NCBI RefSeq assembly: GCF_000418555.1
Contig: NZ_ATKM01000019.1
Coordinates: forward strand, 124,001 to 188,000
Source: Pseudomonas sp. P818
GTDB lineage: Bacteria; Pseudomonadota; Gammaproteobacteria; Pseudomonadales; Pseudomonadaceae
Direction: 5' to 3'
Length of the DNA: 64,000 nt
Positions 17,329 to 26,159 of the stretch are shown here, piece by piece. The first letter of the stretch is position 1; each line of letters begins with the position of its first letter. The position numbers and the translations under genes are program-made. A model generated the notes under the pieces. That model was not told the origin of the DNA, searched no databases, and worked only from the letters and a program-made list of their open reading frames with translations.

Positions 17329-17513
17329 CACCTCACTCTTTTTATTCTTGTTATCCGTCGGCAGTGACTTCCGATCCGGTTTTTTGGCTCACCTGTTAGG
17401 CAGTGCCGCATTGGCGAGCTGGGGTCACTCTAGAGCGCGGCCAGCCATGCCAGAAGACCGTATTCGAGAATTTCAGGTATGCTTTTTAAACATATCTCTC
17501 GTGAGAAGGCTGT
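17329..17513. promoter_or_regulatory. Divergent promoter region, porin cluster and LysR regulator
   Basis: The 185-base gap between two divergent start codons is AT-richer than its flanks. ATTC-GA-GAAT at 17462-17471 is a short inverted repeat. An AT-rich stretch with TTTTTAAACATAT follows and could hold the regulator promoter. The regulator has GAGAAGG at -11 to -5. LysR proteins normally bind such gaps; no single T-N11-A site stands out clearly. Confidence 0.45.
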
Positions 17514-18425
17514 ATGAACTACCACAGCTGGAAGCTCTTCATCGATGCGGCTGAACTGGGCAGCCTGAGCAAGGTGGCGATTGCCTATGGAACGAGCCAG
17601 CCCCACGTCAGCCGCCAGATCAGCGAACTGGAGCAGCAATGCGGAGGACGACTGTTTCAGCGCACAGGACGAGGTGTGGTGTTGACTGAATTGGGCGAAC
17701 GGATTGCCCCGAAAATCAGGTTATGGCTGGCCAGCACGGATCAGCTGACAAACGACATCCGCGAAACGGCGGGAACACCGATTGGCAAGGTGCGTCTGGG
17801 CATCCTGCCCTCGACCGCACACCCACTTATCAGCCAGCTGTATTTCCGGCTGAGATCAGAGTTTCCGCTGATTCGACTCGTGGTTCGGGAAGGCCAAGGT
17901 GCACAGCTGGAAACCTGGCTGGAGAACGGCCATCTGGATCTAGCCATCCTGTTCCGCCATGGTGCTGGCACACGTGGCAGGGACATCTGCCTGGTCGAAA
18001 CCGAAACCTATCTGGTCGGGCCCGCCGGTAATCCATACACCCGAGGACCGACAGTCCCGTTTTATGCCCTTCACCAGTTGCCGCTGATCCTCTTTTGCCG
18101 GCCGAACAGTTGGCGAGATCGACTGGATCAGCTCAGCGCCCAACACGGAATCTCGCTCAACGTAATGCTCGAAGCCGACTGCCTCGCACTGCAGGCACAG
18201 GTAGTGGCCGGTGGCGGCGGCTACGCGTTACTGGGCCCCTACGCGCTCTCTGCCGCCAAGAAAGAGTGCCAGCTTGAAGGAGCGCGTCTGGTAGAACCGT
18301 CGGTATTGCGGCAAATCGCGCTCTCTATCTCGCCACATGGAGAGCTCACCCTGGCCTGCCGAACCGTGATGAGCTTGATCCAGGAAATCGCCAAAGCCGA
18401 AAGCGATGCATTGGGAAAATGCTAA
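17514..18425 (+). CDS. LysR-family transcriptional regulator of the TRAP/lyase cluster
   Basis: 303 residues. The winged helix-turn-helix is at about 1-60 (GSLSKVAIAYGTSQPHVSRQ, with Ser-x-x-S-R in the recognition helix). An effector-binding domain covers about 90-300 and begins with VRLGILPSTAHPL. The C-terminal part has the TAXI-unrelated type 2 periplasmic-binding fold of LysR proteins, similar to Nac/Cbl-type regulators. It is divergent from the porin gene, so it probably controls the porin-lyase-transporter cluster, with the imported acid or a product as inducer (inference). Confidence 0.9.
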   Translation: MNYHSWKLFIDAAELGSLSKVAIAYGTSQPHVSRQISELEQQCGGRLFQRTGRGVVLTELGERIAPKIRLWLASTDQLTNDIRETAGTPIGKVRLGILPSTAHPLISQLYFRLRSEFPLIRLVVREGQGAQLETWLENGHLDLAILFRHGAGTRGRDICLVETETYLVGPAGNPYTRGPTVPFYALHQLPLILFCRPNSWRDRLDQLSAQHGISLNVMLEADCLALQAQVVAGGGGYALLGPYALSAAKKECQLEGARLVEPSVLRQIALSISPHGELTLACRTVMSLIQEIAKAESDALGKC

Positions 18426-18514
18426 TACCGCGGTTCAACGCCAAGGCAGGCACCACGGTCTTCCCGGCAGGCAGCCGTCCTGAGCGTTTGCGCCAATGAT
18501 CGACTACCAGACTC

Positions 18515-18545
18515 AAAAAACAAAAGCCCGCAATTACGCGGGCTT
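18515..18545 (-). terminator. guaBA terminator
   Basis: AAGCCCGC, loop, GCGGGCTT stem followed on the minus strand by TTTTGTTTTTT. It starts about 43 bases past the guaA stop and also faces the LysR gene 3' end. Confidence 0.85.
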
Positions 18546-18587
18546 CAGGTTTTTCCGAGAACGTGCCGGTCTATACCGAACGCAGGA

Positions 18588-20165
18588 TCACTCCCACTCG
18601 ATGGTCGCTGGCGGTTTGCTCGACACGTCGTAGGTGACGCGGGAGATGCCTTCGATCTCGTTGATGATGCGACCGCTGACGGTTTCCAGCAGCTCGTAGG
18701 GCAGGTGCGCCCAGCGAGCGGTCATGAAGTCCACGGTTTCCACGGCGCGCAGGGCGACGACCCAGGCGTAGCGGCGGCCGTCACCGACGACACCCACCGA
18801 TTTCACCGGCTGGAACACCACGAAGGCCTGGCTGGTCTTGTGGTACCAGTCGGCCTTGCGCAGTTCTTCGATGAAGATGTGGTCGGCACGGCGCAGGATG
18901 TCGGCGTATTCCTTCTTCACTTCGCCGAGGATGCGCACGCCCAGGCCCGGGCCCGGGAAGGGGTGGCGGTAGACCATGTCGTAGGGCAGGCCCAGCTCCA
19001 GGCCGATCTTGCGCACTTCGTCCTTGAACAGTTCACGCAGCGGCTCGACCAGCTTGAGGTTCATCTCCTCCGGCAGGCCACCGACGTTGTGGTGCGATTT
19101 GATCACGTGAGCCTTGCCGCTCTTGGCGCCAGCCGACTCGATCACGTCCGGGTAGATGGTGCCCTGGGCGAGGAACTGGATGTTGTCCAGCTTGCTGGCT
19201 TCGGCATCGAACACGTCGATGAAGGTACGGCCGATGATCTTGCGCTTCTTCTCCGGGTCGGCCTCGCCGGCCAGGTTGGAGAGGAACTGCTCCTCGGCAT
19301 TGGCACGGATCACCTTGACGCCCATGTTCTCGGCGAACATGGCCATCACCTGGTCGCCCTCGTGCAGGCGCAGCAGGCCGTTGTCGACGAACACGCAGGT
19401 GAGCTGATCGCCGATGGCCTTGTGCAGCAGCGCCGCGACCACGGAAGAGTCGACACCGCCGGACAGACCGAGCAGCACGTTGGCGTCGCCGACCTGGGCG
19501 CGCACGGCATCCACGGCGTCTTCGACGATGTTGGCCGGGGTCCACAGGGCCTCGCAGCCGCTGATCTCCAGCACGAAGCGGGACAGAATGCGGCCGCCCT
19601 GCTTGGTGTGGGTCACTTCCGGGTGGAACTGCACGCCGTAGTAGTGGCGGGTGTCGTCGCTCATGGCGGCGATCGGGCAGCTCGGCGTGCTGGCGAGGAT
19701 GTGGAAGCCTTCCGGCAGGCGGGTGACCTTGTCGCCGTGGCTCATCCACACGTCGAGGCCGAATACGCCATCGGCGTCGACATGGTCTTCGATACCGGCC
19801 AGCAGCTGGCTCTTGCCGACCACGTCGACACGGGCGTAGCCGAACTCGCGCAGGTCGGAGCCTTCCACCTTCCCGCCGAGCTGCTCGGCCATGGTCTGCA
19901 TACCGTAGCAGATGCCCAGCACCGGCACGTTCAGGTCGAACACCGCTTGCGGCGCGCGCGGGCTATTGGCTTCGTGCACCGACTCCGGGCCGCCGGCGAG
20001 GATGATGCCGCGCGGAGCGAAGGCGCGGATGTCCTCGTCGCTCATGTCCCAGGGGTGCAGTTCGCAATAGACGCCGATCTCGCGCACACGGCGGGCGATC
20101 AGCTGGGTGTACTGGGAACCGAAGTCCAGAATGAGGATGCGGTGGGCGTGAATGTCGTGGGCCAT
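18588..20165 (-). CDS. guaA: GMP synthase (glutamine-hydrolysing)
   Basis: Converts XMP, ATP and glutamine to GMP in the cytosol. 525 residues, the normal length. The class I amidotransferase domain (about 1-200) has the nucleophile Cys in LGICYGMQ and the His-Glu pair in QFHPEVTHT. The PP-loop ATP pyrophosphatase domain starts with LSGGVDSSV, and a C-terminal dimerisation domain ends TIEWE. It follows guaB with a 74-base gap that contains a stem-loop, the usual guaBA operon. Confidence 0.98.
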   Translation of the reverse strand: MAHDIHAHRILILDFGSQYTQLIARRVREIGVYCELHPWDMSDEDIRAFAPRGIILAGGPESVHEANSPRAPQAVFDLNVPVLGICYGMQTMAEQLGGKVEGSDLREFGYARVDVVGKSQLLAGIEDHVDADGVFGLDVWMSHGDKVTRLPEGFHILASTPSCPIAAMSDDTRHYYGVQFHPEVTHTKQGGRILSRFVLEISGCEALWTPANIVEDAVDAVRAQVGDANVLLGLSGGVDSSVVAALLHKAIGDQLTCVFVDNGLLRLHEGDQVMAMFAENMGVKVIRANAEEQFLSNLAGEADPEKKRKIIGRTFIDVFDAEASKLDNIQFLAQGTIYPDVIESAGAKSGKAHVIKSHHNVGGLPEEMNLKLVEPLRELFKDEVRKIGLELGLPYDMVYRHPFPGPGLGVRILGEVKKEYADILRRADHIFIEELRKADWYHKTSQAFVVFQPVKSVGVVGDGRRYAWVVALRAVETVDFMTARWAHLPYELLETVSGRIINEIEGISRVTYDVSSKPPATIEWE

Positions 20166-20195
20166 GGCCGTCTCTCGTAGGTATTCACAAATGAC

Positions 20196-20219
20196 ACGGG
20201 GCTGATCGAACAGCCCCGT
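20196..20219 (-). other. Stem-loop between guaB and guaA
   Basis: Nine-base perfect stem ACGGGGCTG / CAGCCCCGT with loop ATCGAA in the 74-base intercistronic gap. No U-run follows on the minus strand. It looks more like an mRNA stability or processing element than a terminator. Confidence 0.55.
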
Positions 20220-20239
20220 TATTCATACATTGCGGCGAA

Positions 20240-21709
20240 TCAACCAACTCTATAGTTGGGAGCCTCTTTGGTGATCTGCACGTCATGCACGTGCGACTCG
20301 GCCATGCCGGCGCCGGTGATGCGCACGAACTCCGGCTTGGTGCGCATCTCTTCGATGGTGGCGCAGCCGGTGTAGCCCATGGAGGCACGCAGGCCGCCCA
20401 TCAGCTGGTGAACGATGGCGCTCATCGCGCCCTTGTAGGGCACACGACCTTCGATGCCTTCCGGTACCAGCTTCTCGGCGCCAGCCGAGGAGTCCTGGAA
20501 GTAACGGTCAGAGGAACCCTGCGCCTGGGCCATGGCGCCCAGCGAGCCCATGCCGCGGTACGCCTTGTAGGAACGGCCCTGGAACAGCTCGACCTCGCCC
20601 GGTGCCTCTTCGGTACCGGCCAGCATGGAGCCGATCATCACGGCGGAAGCGCCAGCGACGATGGCTTTGGACAGGTCGCCGGAGAAACGGATGCCACCGT
20701 CAGCGATCAACGGTACACCGGTACCCGCCAGGGCAGCGGCAACATTGGCCACGGCGCTGATCTGCGGTACGCCAACGCCAGCGACGATACGGGTGGTGCA
20801 GATCGAGCCCGGGCCGATACCGACCTTGACACCATCAGCGCCGGCTTCGACCAGCGCCTTGGCGGCAGCGCCAGTGGCGATGTTGCCACCGATCACCTGG
20901 ACTTCGGGGAAGTTCTGCTTGACCCAGCGCACGCGGTCGATCACGCCCTTGGAGTGGCCGTGGGCGGTGTCGACGATGATCACGTCGACGCCGGCATTGA
21001 CCAGCGCGGCAACGCGGTCACCGGTATCGGCACCGGTACCCACGGCAGCACCGACGCGCAGGCGACCCTGATCGTCCTTGCTGGCCAGTGGGTAGGCCTT
21101 GGCCTTCTCGATGTCCTTGACGGTCATCATGCCCTTGAGATTGAAGGCGTCGTCGACGATCAGCACCTTCTCGATGCGGTGCTTGTGCAGCAGCGCGCGC
21201 ACGGTTTCCTTGTCGGCACCTTCCTTGACGGTGACCAGGCGCTCTTTTGGCGTCATCACCTCACGCACTTTAGCGTCCAGGCGATTCTCGAAACGTACGT
21301 CGCGGGAAGTAACGATGCCCACCAGGTCACCGTTGGACAGCACCGGCACGCCGGAAATGTTGTGCTGACGGGTCAGCTCGAACAGATCGCGCACCGTGGC
21401 GTCGGCCTCGATGGTGATCGGGTCCTTGACCACGCCGGCCTCGAACTTCTTGACCTTGCGCACTTCGGCAGCCTGCTGCTCGATGGTCATGTTCTTGTGG
21501 ATGATGCCGATGCCGCCTTCCTGGGCCATGGCGATGGCCAGACGCGCCTCGGTGACGGTGTCCATGGCAGCGGACAGCAGCGGGATGTTCAGTTCAATGC
21601 CGCGGGTCAGGCGGGTCTTCAGGCTGACGTCCTTGGGCAGTACCTCGGAGTAACCGGGGATGAGCAGGACGTCGTCGAAAGTGAGTGCTTCTTGGCTGAT
21701 GCGCAGCAT
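20240..21709 (-). CDS. guaB: Inosine-5'-monophosphate dehydrogenase
   Basis: Oxidises IMP to XMP with NAD+, the committed step to GMP. 489 residues starting MLRISQEALTFDDVLL. The TIM barrel is interrupted by two CBS domains (about 92-205). The catalytic Cys lies in GPGSICTTR, followed by the phosphate-binding ADGGIRFSGD and flap residues. The reading frame is open upstream, but this ATG matches the family N-terminus and lies downstream of a clear promoter. First gene of the guaBA operon. Confidence 0.98.
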   Translation of the reverse strand: MLRISQEALTFDDVLLIPGYSEVLPKDVSLKTRLTRGIELNIPLLSAAMDTVTEARLAIAMAQEGGIGIIHKNMTIEQQAAEVRKVKKFEAGVVKDPITIEADATVRDLFELTRQHNISGVPVLSNGDLVGIVTSRDVRFENRLDAKVREVMTPKERLVTVKEGADKETVRALLHKHRIEKVLIVDDAFNLKGMMTVKDIEKAKAYPLASKDDQGRLRVGAAVGTGADTGDRVAALVNAGVDVIIVDTAHGHSKGVIDRVRWVKQNFPEVQVIGGNIATGAAAKALVEAGADGVKVGIGPGSICTTRIVAGVGVPQISAVANVAAALAGTGVPLIADGGIRFSGDLSKAIVAGASAVMIGSMLAGTEEAPGEVELFQGRSYKAYRGMGSLGAMAQAQGSSDRYFQDSSAGAEKLVPEGIEGRVPYKGAMSAIVHQLMGGLRASMGYTGCATIEEMRTKPEFVRITGAGMAESHVHDVQITKEAPNYRVG

Positions 21710-21745
21710 GGGCGGGCTCCCGAGCGGGAAAATAAGAAGCGCGGC

Positions 21746-21774
21746 ATTATACCCAGCGACCTCCCTGCACTCAA
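21746..21774 (-). promoter_or_regulatory. guaB sigma-70 promoter
   Basis: On the minus strand TTGAGT (-35, 21769-21774) and TATAAT (-10, 21746-21751) are separated by 17 bases. The predicted start lies about 30 bases before the guaB ATG. Confidence 0.75.
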
Positions 21775-21816
21775 TGCAAAGTGTGTCTCTAGGCAGCCAC
21801 TCCTTGAAACACATAA

Positions 21817-21835
21817 AATAATGATTCTCAAAAAC
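21817..21835 (+). promoter_or_regulatory. Putative Fur box
   Basis: AATAATGATTCTCAAAAAC resembles the left two thirds of the Fur consensus (GATAATGATAATCATTATC). It sits 20 bases before the TonB receptor start codon, where Fur would block transcription when iron is replete. Confidence 0.6.
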
Positions 21836-21854
21836 GCTTGCACCTGAGTACCAG

Positions 21855-23957
21855 ATGAAATCCAACCGTTTTCCCTTGAGCAGCCCACGCGCCGCTCTGC
21901 TTGCCCTTTGCCTGCTGCCGGCCGGCTCACTGCTGGCCAAGGAGCTGGAGCTGCCAAGTCAGGAAGTGCTGGCCAAACCCAACATAGAAGAGGACGGCTA
22001 CCAGGCCAAGCGCGCCAGCACCGCGAGCAAATCCTCCGTGGCGATCAGGGATGAAGCGCAGTCGGTACAGGTGGTGACACCCCAGACCATCGAGGACTTT
22101 CAGGTCAGATCGCTGGACGATGCGATGAAGTTCGTCAGTGGCATGACCCAGAGCAACACCCTGGCCGGCACACAGGACGGTTTCGTCAAACGCGGCTTTG
22201 GCAGCAACGCCGATGGCTCGATCCTGCGCGACGGCATCCGCTCCAGCCTGTCGCGCAACTTCAGCGCCACCACTGAACGCGTGGAGGTGCTCAAGGGCCC
22301 GGCATCTCTGCTGTATGGGGCACTGGAGCCAGGCGGCCTGATCAACGTGATCAGCAAGAAGCCCCAATACCAGTGGGGCACGCGCATCGACGCGGACAGC
22401 TCAAGCTTCGGCGGCGGCAGCCTGGCTGTCGACGTTACCGGCCCGATTGCCGACAGTGGGCTGGCGTTTCGCCTGATTGCCGAGCGCCAGCATGAAGATT
22501 ACTGGCGCAACTTCGGCGACGAAGAACACAGCCTGATCGCACCCTCGCTGCGCTGGGAAGGTGAGCGCCTGCGCCTCAACCTTGCCTACGAATACAAGGA
22601 ATACAGTGCACCGGTAGATCGTGGCACGGTGATCATCAACGGCAAGCCGGCCAAGGTTTCCTATAACGACCGTTTCGGCGAGAGCTGGGCCAAAGCCGAG
22701 GGCATCGATGAACTGCTCACCGCTACTGCCGAGTACCAGCTCACTGACGACTGGTCTACGCGCCTCACCTACGGCTGGAACAACGAGCGCTACGACTATG
22801 CCGAAGCGAGGCCCAATGCACTGAATGCCAGCACAGGCGCTCTGAGTCGCCGCTCTGACGGCAGCGAGCATGACAACCAGACCCAATATCTGGCCTGGGA
22901 CTGGATTGGCAACGCCAGCCTGTTCGGCCAGCGTCATGACCTGCTGATCGGCGCCGACACGGAGCGTGTCGACAACTTCCGCGGCGACACCTGGCGCGGT
23001 CCGGCGGTCGGCGGCTTCAATATCTACAACCCGGTCTACGGCAATCTCGCCGCTCCCTCATTGCTGAATCTGTCGCAGAGCGATCGCCGCGACGAACTAC
23101 ATTCACGCTCAATCTATGCAAAGGACAACTGGCACCTGAACGAGCAGTGGATTCTGGTTCTCGGCGGGCGTTACCAGCGCTTCGAACAATTGGTCGGACA
23201 GGGTCGCGACGCGCTGTACAAGCCGACCACAGACCGACAAGACACCACCTTCCTGCCCTTCGGTGGGCTGGTCTTCCAACTGAACGACCAGGTGACCTTC
23301 TACGGCAACTACAGCCGCTCCTTCGTGCCCAATGCCTCGGATGCCAATACCGGCCAGGCATTCGACCCCGAGGAAGGTCGCAGCTATGAGCTGGGCGTGA
23401 AATTCGACCTGCCTCAAGGTATTGGTGCCAGCCTGGCGCTGTTCGATATCGAGAAGAAAAACGTCGTGGTTACCAACAATTCCGTATCGGAAGCGGCCGG
23501 CAAGGTAGGTTCACGCGGCGTGGAGCTGGATATCAGCGGCCGCCTGAGCGAGCGCTGGGAACTGCTCGGCAGCTACGCCTACACCGATACGGAAATCCTC
23601 GATGACCCGGCCAACGAAGGCAACGAACTGGTCAACGCCGCGCGCAACGTCGGCAGTCTGTACCTTGTCCATCGCCTGCATCTGCCGCAGGAACTGGGTC
23701 AGTGGAAACTGGGTGGCGGCGCCCGCTATGTCGGTGAACGTGCCGGTGACAACGCCAACACATTCTGGCTGGACAGCTACACGGTGGCCGATGCCTTCGT
23801 CAGTTGGGACAGTCAGTTGCTTGGCGAGAAGACACGCCTGCAACTGAACGTACGTAACCTGTTCAACGAGCACTACTATCCCTCCAGCGGCGGCGACCTG
23901 CGCGTTGCAGTGGGCGAGCCGCGCGAAGTGCGTCTGTCGGCCAGTGTCGAGTTCTGA
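21855..23957 (+). CDS. TonB-dependent siderophore receptor
   Basis: Outer-membrane gated barrel of 700 residues for uptake of an iron chelate. Signal peptide about 1-28 (ends GSLLAK). There is no N-terminal signalling domain, so it is a plain transducer-independent receptor. The plug domain (about 55-165) contains VQVVTPQTIEDFQ and the conserved ERVEVLKGPASLLYG..PGGLIN. The barrel then runs to the terminal Phe (SASVEF), with the late motif NVRNLFNEHYYPS. A Fur-like box precedes it. No siderophore biosynthesis gene or ABC transporter is nearby, so it likely takes up a xenosiderophore. Confidence 0.93.
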   Translation: MKSNRFPLSSPRAALLALCLLPAGSLLAKELELPSQEVLAKPNIEEDGYQAKRASTASKSSVAIRDEAQSVQVVTPQTIEDFQVRSLDDAMKFVSGMTQSNTLAGTQDGFVKRGFGSNADGSILRDGIRSSLSRNFSATTERVEVLKGPASLLYGALEPGGLINVISKKPQYQWGTRIDADSSSFGGGSLAVDVTGPIADSGLAFRLIAERQHEDYWRNFGDEEHSLIAPSLRWEGERLRLNLAYEYKEYSAPVDRGTVIINGKPAKVSYNDRFGESWAKAEGIDELLTATAEYQLTDDWSTRLTYGWNNERYDYAEARPNALNASTGALSRRSDGSEHDNQTQYLAWDWIGNASLFGQRHDLLIGADTERVDNFRGDTWRGPAVGGFNIYNPVYGNLAAPSLLNLSQSDRRDELHSRSIYAKDNWHLNEQWILVLGGRYQRFEQLVGQGRDALYKPTTDRQDTTFLPFGGLVFQLNDQVTFYGNYSRSFVPNASDANTGQAFDPEEGRSYELGVKFDLPQGIGASLALFDIEKKNVVVTNNSVSEAAGKVGSRGVELDISGRLSERWELLGSYAYTDTEILDDPANEGNELVNAARNVGSLYLVHRLHLPQELGQWKLGGGARYVGERAGDNANTFWLDSYTVADAFVSWDSQLLGEKTRLQLNVRNLFNEHYYPSSGGDLRVAVGEPREVRLSASVEF

Positions 23958-23984
23958 ACTTGTCCCGATGGCAACTGCTGAGCG

Positions 23985-24051
23985 CCTGTGGGAGGCGCTT
24001 CAGCGGCGACTGAAGGCCGCATAAGTCGCGGCTAAAGCCCCTCCCACAAGG
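23985..24051. repeat. REP-type palindromic repeat
   Basis: CCTGTGGGAGG..TTCAGC on the left pairs with the CCTCCCACAAGG end on the right, with CGCGGCTAAAGCC inside. This is the common pseudomonad GTGGGAG/CTCCCAC palindrome. It sits between the convergent TonB receptor and 24082-24636 genes. Confidence 0.8.
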
Positions 24052-24081
24052 ATGTGAGGCTCCAGGCGACGAAAAGCCCGC

Positions 24082-24636
24082 TCAAGCCGGATCGTCCACC
24101 CGCACCTGCCTCACGGCAAAGCCCAGGCGCTCGCCGAACTCCTCGACGAACGCCGGGCGCAGACCGGCTTCTGCCCAGCCGTTGAAGATGAAGCCCAGGT
24201 TGGAAAACCCACAGGGCTGCAGGAACAGGAAACCGTTGATGTCGTCCTCATGCCCGCATTCCGGGCAGGTGAAATTGTCGGTTTCCCCTGGCCACCACAC
24301 TTCCAGGCTGTCGAACAGCGGCACGCCTACTTCCCTGCGACATTCAGCGCAGCCGGCTTCTTCGAGAAAATCACGCGTCGGCACATAGATGCAGCGATGG
24401 GTAATGATCTCCAGGCCGTTATGCGGCTGGCCATAGGGCAGCAACTCGGGACGCTGGGCGATACGTCGGGCGCCCGGGCCGATGGCGTAGGCCATGCCGT
24501 TGCCGCCCTGACCGCAGGTGGTCGGCAACGCCTCGACGATCTCGCGCTTGGCCAACCAACGCAGCATGGCGCGCGCCTTTTCTTCATGGGCGGGCAGGCT
24601 GGATATCTGTGGGACGAGAATCAGTTGAGCGGTCAT
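24082..24636 (-). CDS. Conserved hypothetical protein with CxxC pairs
   Basis: 184 residues, no signal peptide. Two Cys pairs (CAECRREVG and FTCPECGHED) about 40 residues apart suggest a zinc ribbon. The middle carries NGMAYAIGPGARR. Related pseudomonad proteins carry the misleading automatic name sugar ABC transporter ATPase, but no Walker motifs are present. Function unknown. Confidence 0.75.
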   Translation of the reverse strand: MTAQLILVPQISSLPAHEEKARAMLRWLAKREIVEALPTTCGQGGNGMAYAIGPGARRIAQRPELLPYGQPHNGLEIITHRCIYVPTRDFLEEAGCAECRREVGVPLFDSLEVWWPGETDNFTCPECGHEDDINGFLFLQPCGFSNLGFIFNGWAEAGLRPAFVEEFGERLGFAVRQVRVDDPA

Positions 24637-24693
24637 GGCGATCAGGCAACAGCAAGGAAAAGAGCCGGCAGCTTAGGCCCTGGCGCCAGCAAA

Positions 24694-25152
24694 TCAAGCC
24701 TCGCGGCACGCCTGTACGACCTGAGAACGCGACACCCAGCGCGCCCGCAGTACGTCATAGCTCCAATTGAATGCGACGGTATAAGGCAGGAAGAACAGAA
24801 TCATACCGATGTCGAGCCAGAAGGCCGCCCACAGGCTGATCGACAGCCACCATGCAGCCAGAGGAACCAGCACCAGAATCAGCCCGCCCTCGAACAACAG
24901 CGCATGGCACAGACGCGCCTTGAGCCCACGGTGGAAGCCCATGCGCCGCTGCGCCTGATCGAACAGGTAGTTGAACAGCATGTTCCAGAGCATGGCGATA
25001 GTGGCGAACATCAGCGTCAGCGCACCCATCTGACCAAGCGGCTTGTTCATCAGCCAGGCCAGGGTCGGCGCACAGATGCCGACCGCGATCAACTCGAAGG
25101 CCAGCGCATGGCCGACCCGCTCTCCCAGGGAGCGCTGCAAGGACTGGGTCAT
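24694..25152 (-). CDS. PACE-family multidrug/biocide efflux transporter
   Basis: Inner-membrane protein of 152 residues with four predicted helices arranged as two bacterial transmembrane pair domains. The first has the conserved Glu in LAFELIAVG (residue 20) and WNMLFNYLFDQ; the second repeats HALLFEGGLI and PYTVAFNWSYD. Family members such as AceI export chlorhexidine and short-chain diamines by proton antiport. A LysR-type regulator is divergent, the usual PACE arrangement. Confidence 0.9.
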   Translation of the reverse strand: MTQSLQRSLGERVGHALAFELIAVGICAPTLAWLMNKPLGQMGALTLMFATIAMLWNMLFNYLFDQAQRRMGFHRGLKARLCHALLFEGGLILVLVPLAAWWLSISLWAAFWLDIGMILFFLPYTVAFNWSYDVLRARWVSRSQVVQACREA

Positions 25153-25226
25153 GGAATGGAGCCTCGTGTAGGAACGCGATGGACGCTATTATCATCGGTA
25201 TCACGCTTATCAAAAAACCAGCTGCC

Positions 25227-25241
25227 ATCGGAAAAACCGAT
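25227..25241. promoter_or_regulatory. Predicted LysR operator
   Basis: ATCGG-AAAAA-CCGAT is a perfect palindrome with the T-N11-A signature of LysR sites. It abuts the ATG of the regulator, so binding would also cover that gene's ribosome-binding region and allow autorepression. Confidence 0.65.
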
Positions 25242-26159
25242 ATGAATCCTTCCCTCGATTCGCTCCAGGCTTTTGCCCAGGCTGCTAGCTGCGGCTCGCT
25301 CAGTGCCGCAGCCAGGCGCCTGGGCAAGAGCCAGTCGACCGTCAGCGAGGCCGTAGCGCGCCTCGAACTGGACCTTGGCGTCGAGCTATTCGAGCGCGGC
25401 CCGCGCCGCCTGCAACTGACCGAAGCCGGCAGCAGTCTGCTGGCTCACGCTGAACAAGTGCTGACCGCCAACGACCGCCTAACCCGCCATGCCGCAAGCC
25501 TGGCCGCTGGTCAGGAGGCGAAGCTGACCCTGGCCCTGTCGGATGCCTACCAGCCCAAGCAGTACCAGGCCCGTCTGGTCGAGCTGGACCGGCGCTTTCC
25601 CGATCTGGAATTCGAGTGTCTGATTGCCGAGCATGCCGACGTGCTCGACCTGGTCAACCAGGGCCGCGCGCACCTTGGCCTGCTGGCCGCGCAGCCGTCC
25701 TATCCGCCCGATATCGCTCACGCCAGCGTAGCGACCAACGCCGAGTTCGGCCTGTTCGTAGCCCGTGAGCATCCGCTGGCGAAACTGCAATCGGTCACCA
25801 CCGAGGACCTGGCCAACTGGCGGGTGTTGCGTCTGACCAGCGTGGCAACCAGCGAAGCGCCGTCCGACGATCTGCCCGACAGCGGCGGCCGCTGCTGGTC
25901 AGCACCGGACTTTCTCTTGCTCCTGGAAATGGCAGCGCTCGGCTTTGGCTGGGCTGCGCTGCCGCGAGAGCTGGTGGCCAGCCATGGCGGTGGGCTGCTG
26001 CAGGAATTGCAGCTGCCCGGCTGGCCGCGGCATGTGCGGGTCGACGTGGTGTGGTCTCGCCAGCGTTCACTGCGCCCGGTCGCCGCCTGGCTGCTGGGCC
26101 GCCTGCTCGATGACGCGGTCGCGCCTGCAGCCGACTGCGCTTATCATTCGGCCCCATGA
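25242..26159 (+). CDS. LysR-family regulator, likely of the PACE efflux gene
   Basis: 305 residues. HTH at about 1-60 (GSLSAAARRLGKSQSTVSEA). The effector domain (about 90-290) begins LTLALSDAYQP. ATG 25242 begins MNPSLDSLQAF, the usual LysR N-terminus; an upstream in-frame ATG at 25179 would add residues unlike the family. It is divergent from the PACE gene with a palindromic operator in between. Its stop overlaps the xseA start by four bases (ATGA). Confidence 0.9.
   Translation: MNPSLDSLQAFAQAASCGSLSAAARRLGKSQSTVSEAVARLELDLGVELFERGPRRLQLTEAGSSLLAHAEQVLTANDRLTRHAASLAAGQEAKLTLALSDAYQPKQYQARLVELDRRFPDLEFECLIAEHADVLDLVNQGRAHLGLLAAQPSYPPDIAHASVATNAEFGLFVAREHPLAKLQSVTTEDLANWRVLRLTSVATSEAPSDDLPDSGGRCWSAPDFLLLLEMAALGFGWAALPRELVASHGGGLLQELQLPGWPRHVRVDVVWSRQRSLRPVAAWLLGRLLDDAVAPAADCAYHSAP

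Noticed and set aside
24082..24636. Annotation of this protein type as a sugar ABC transporter ATPase
   Set aside because: No Walker A, Walker B or signature motif; only CxxC pairs are visible.
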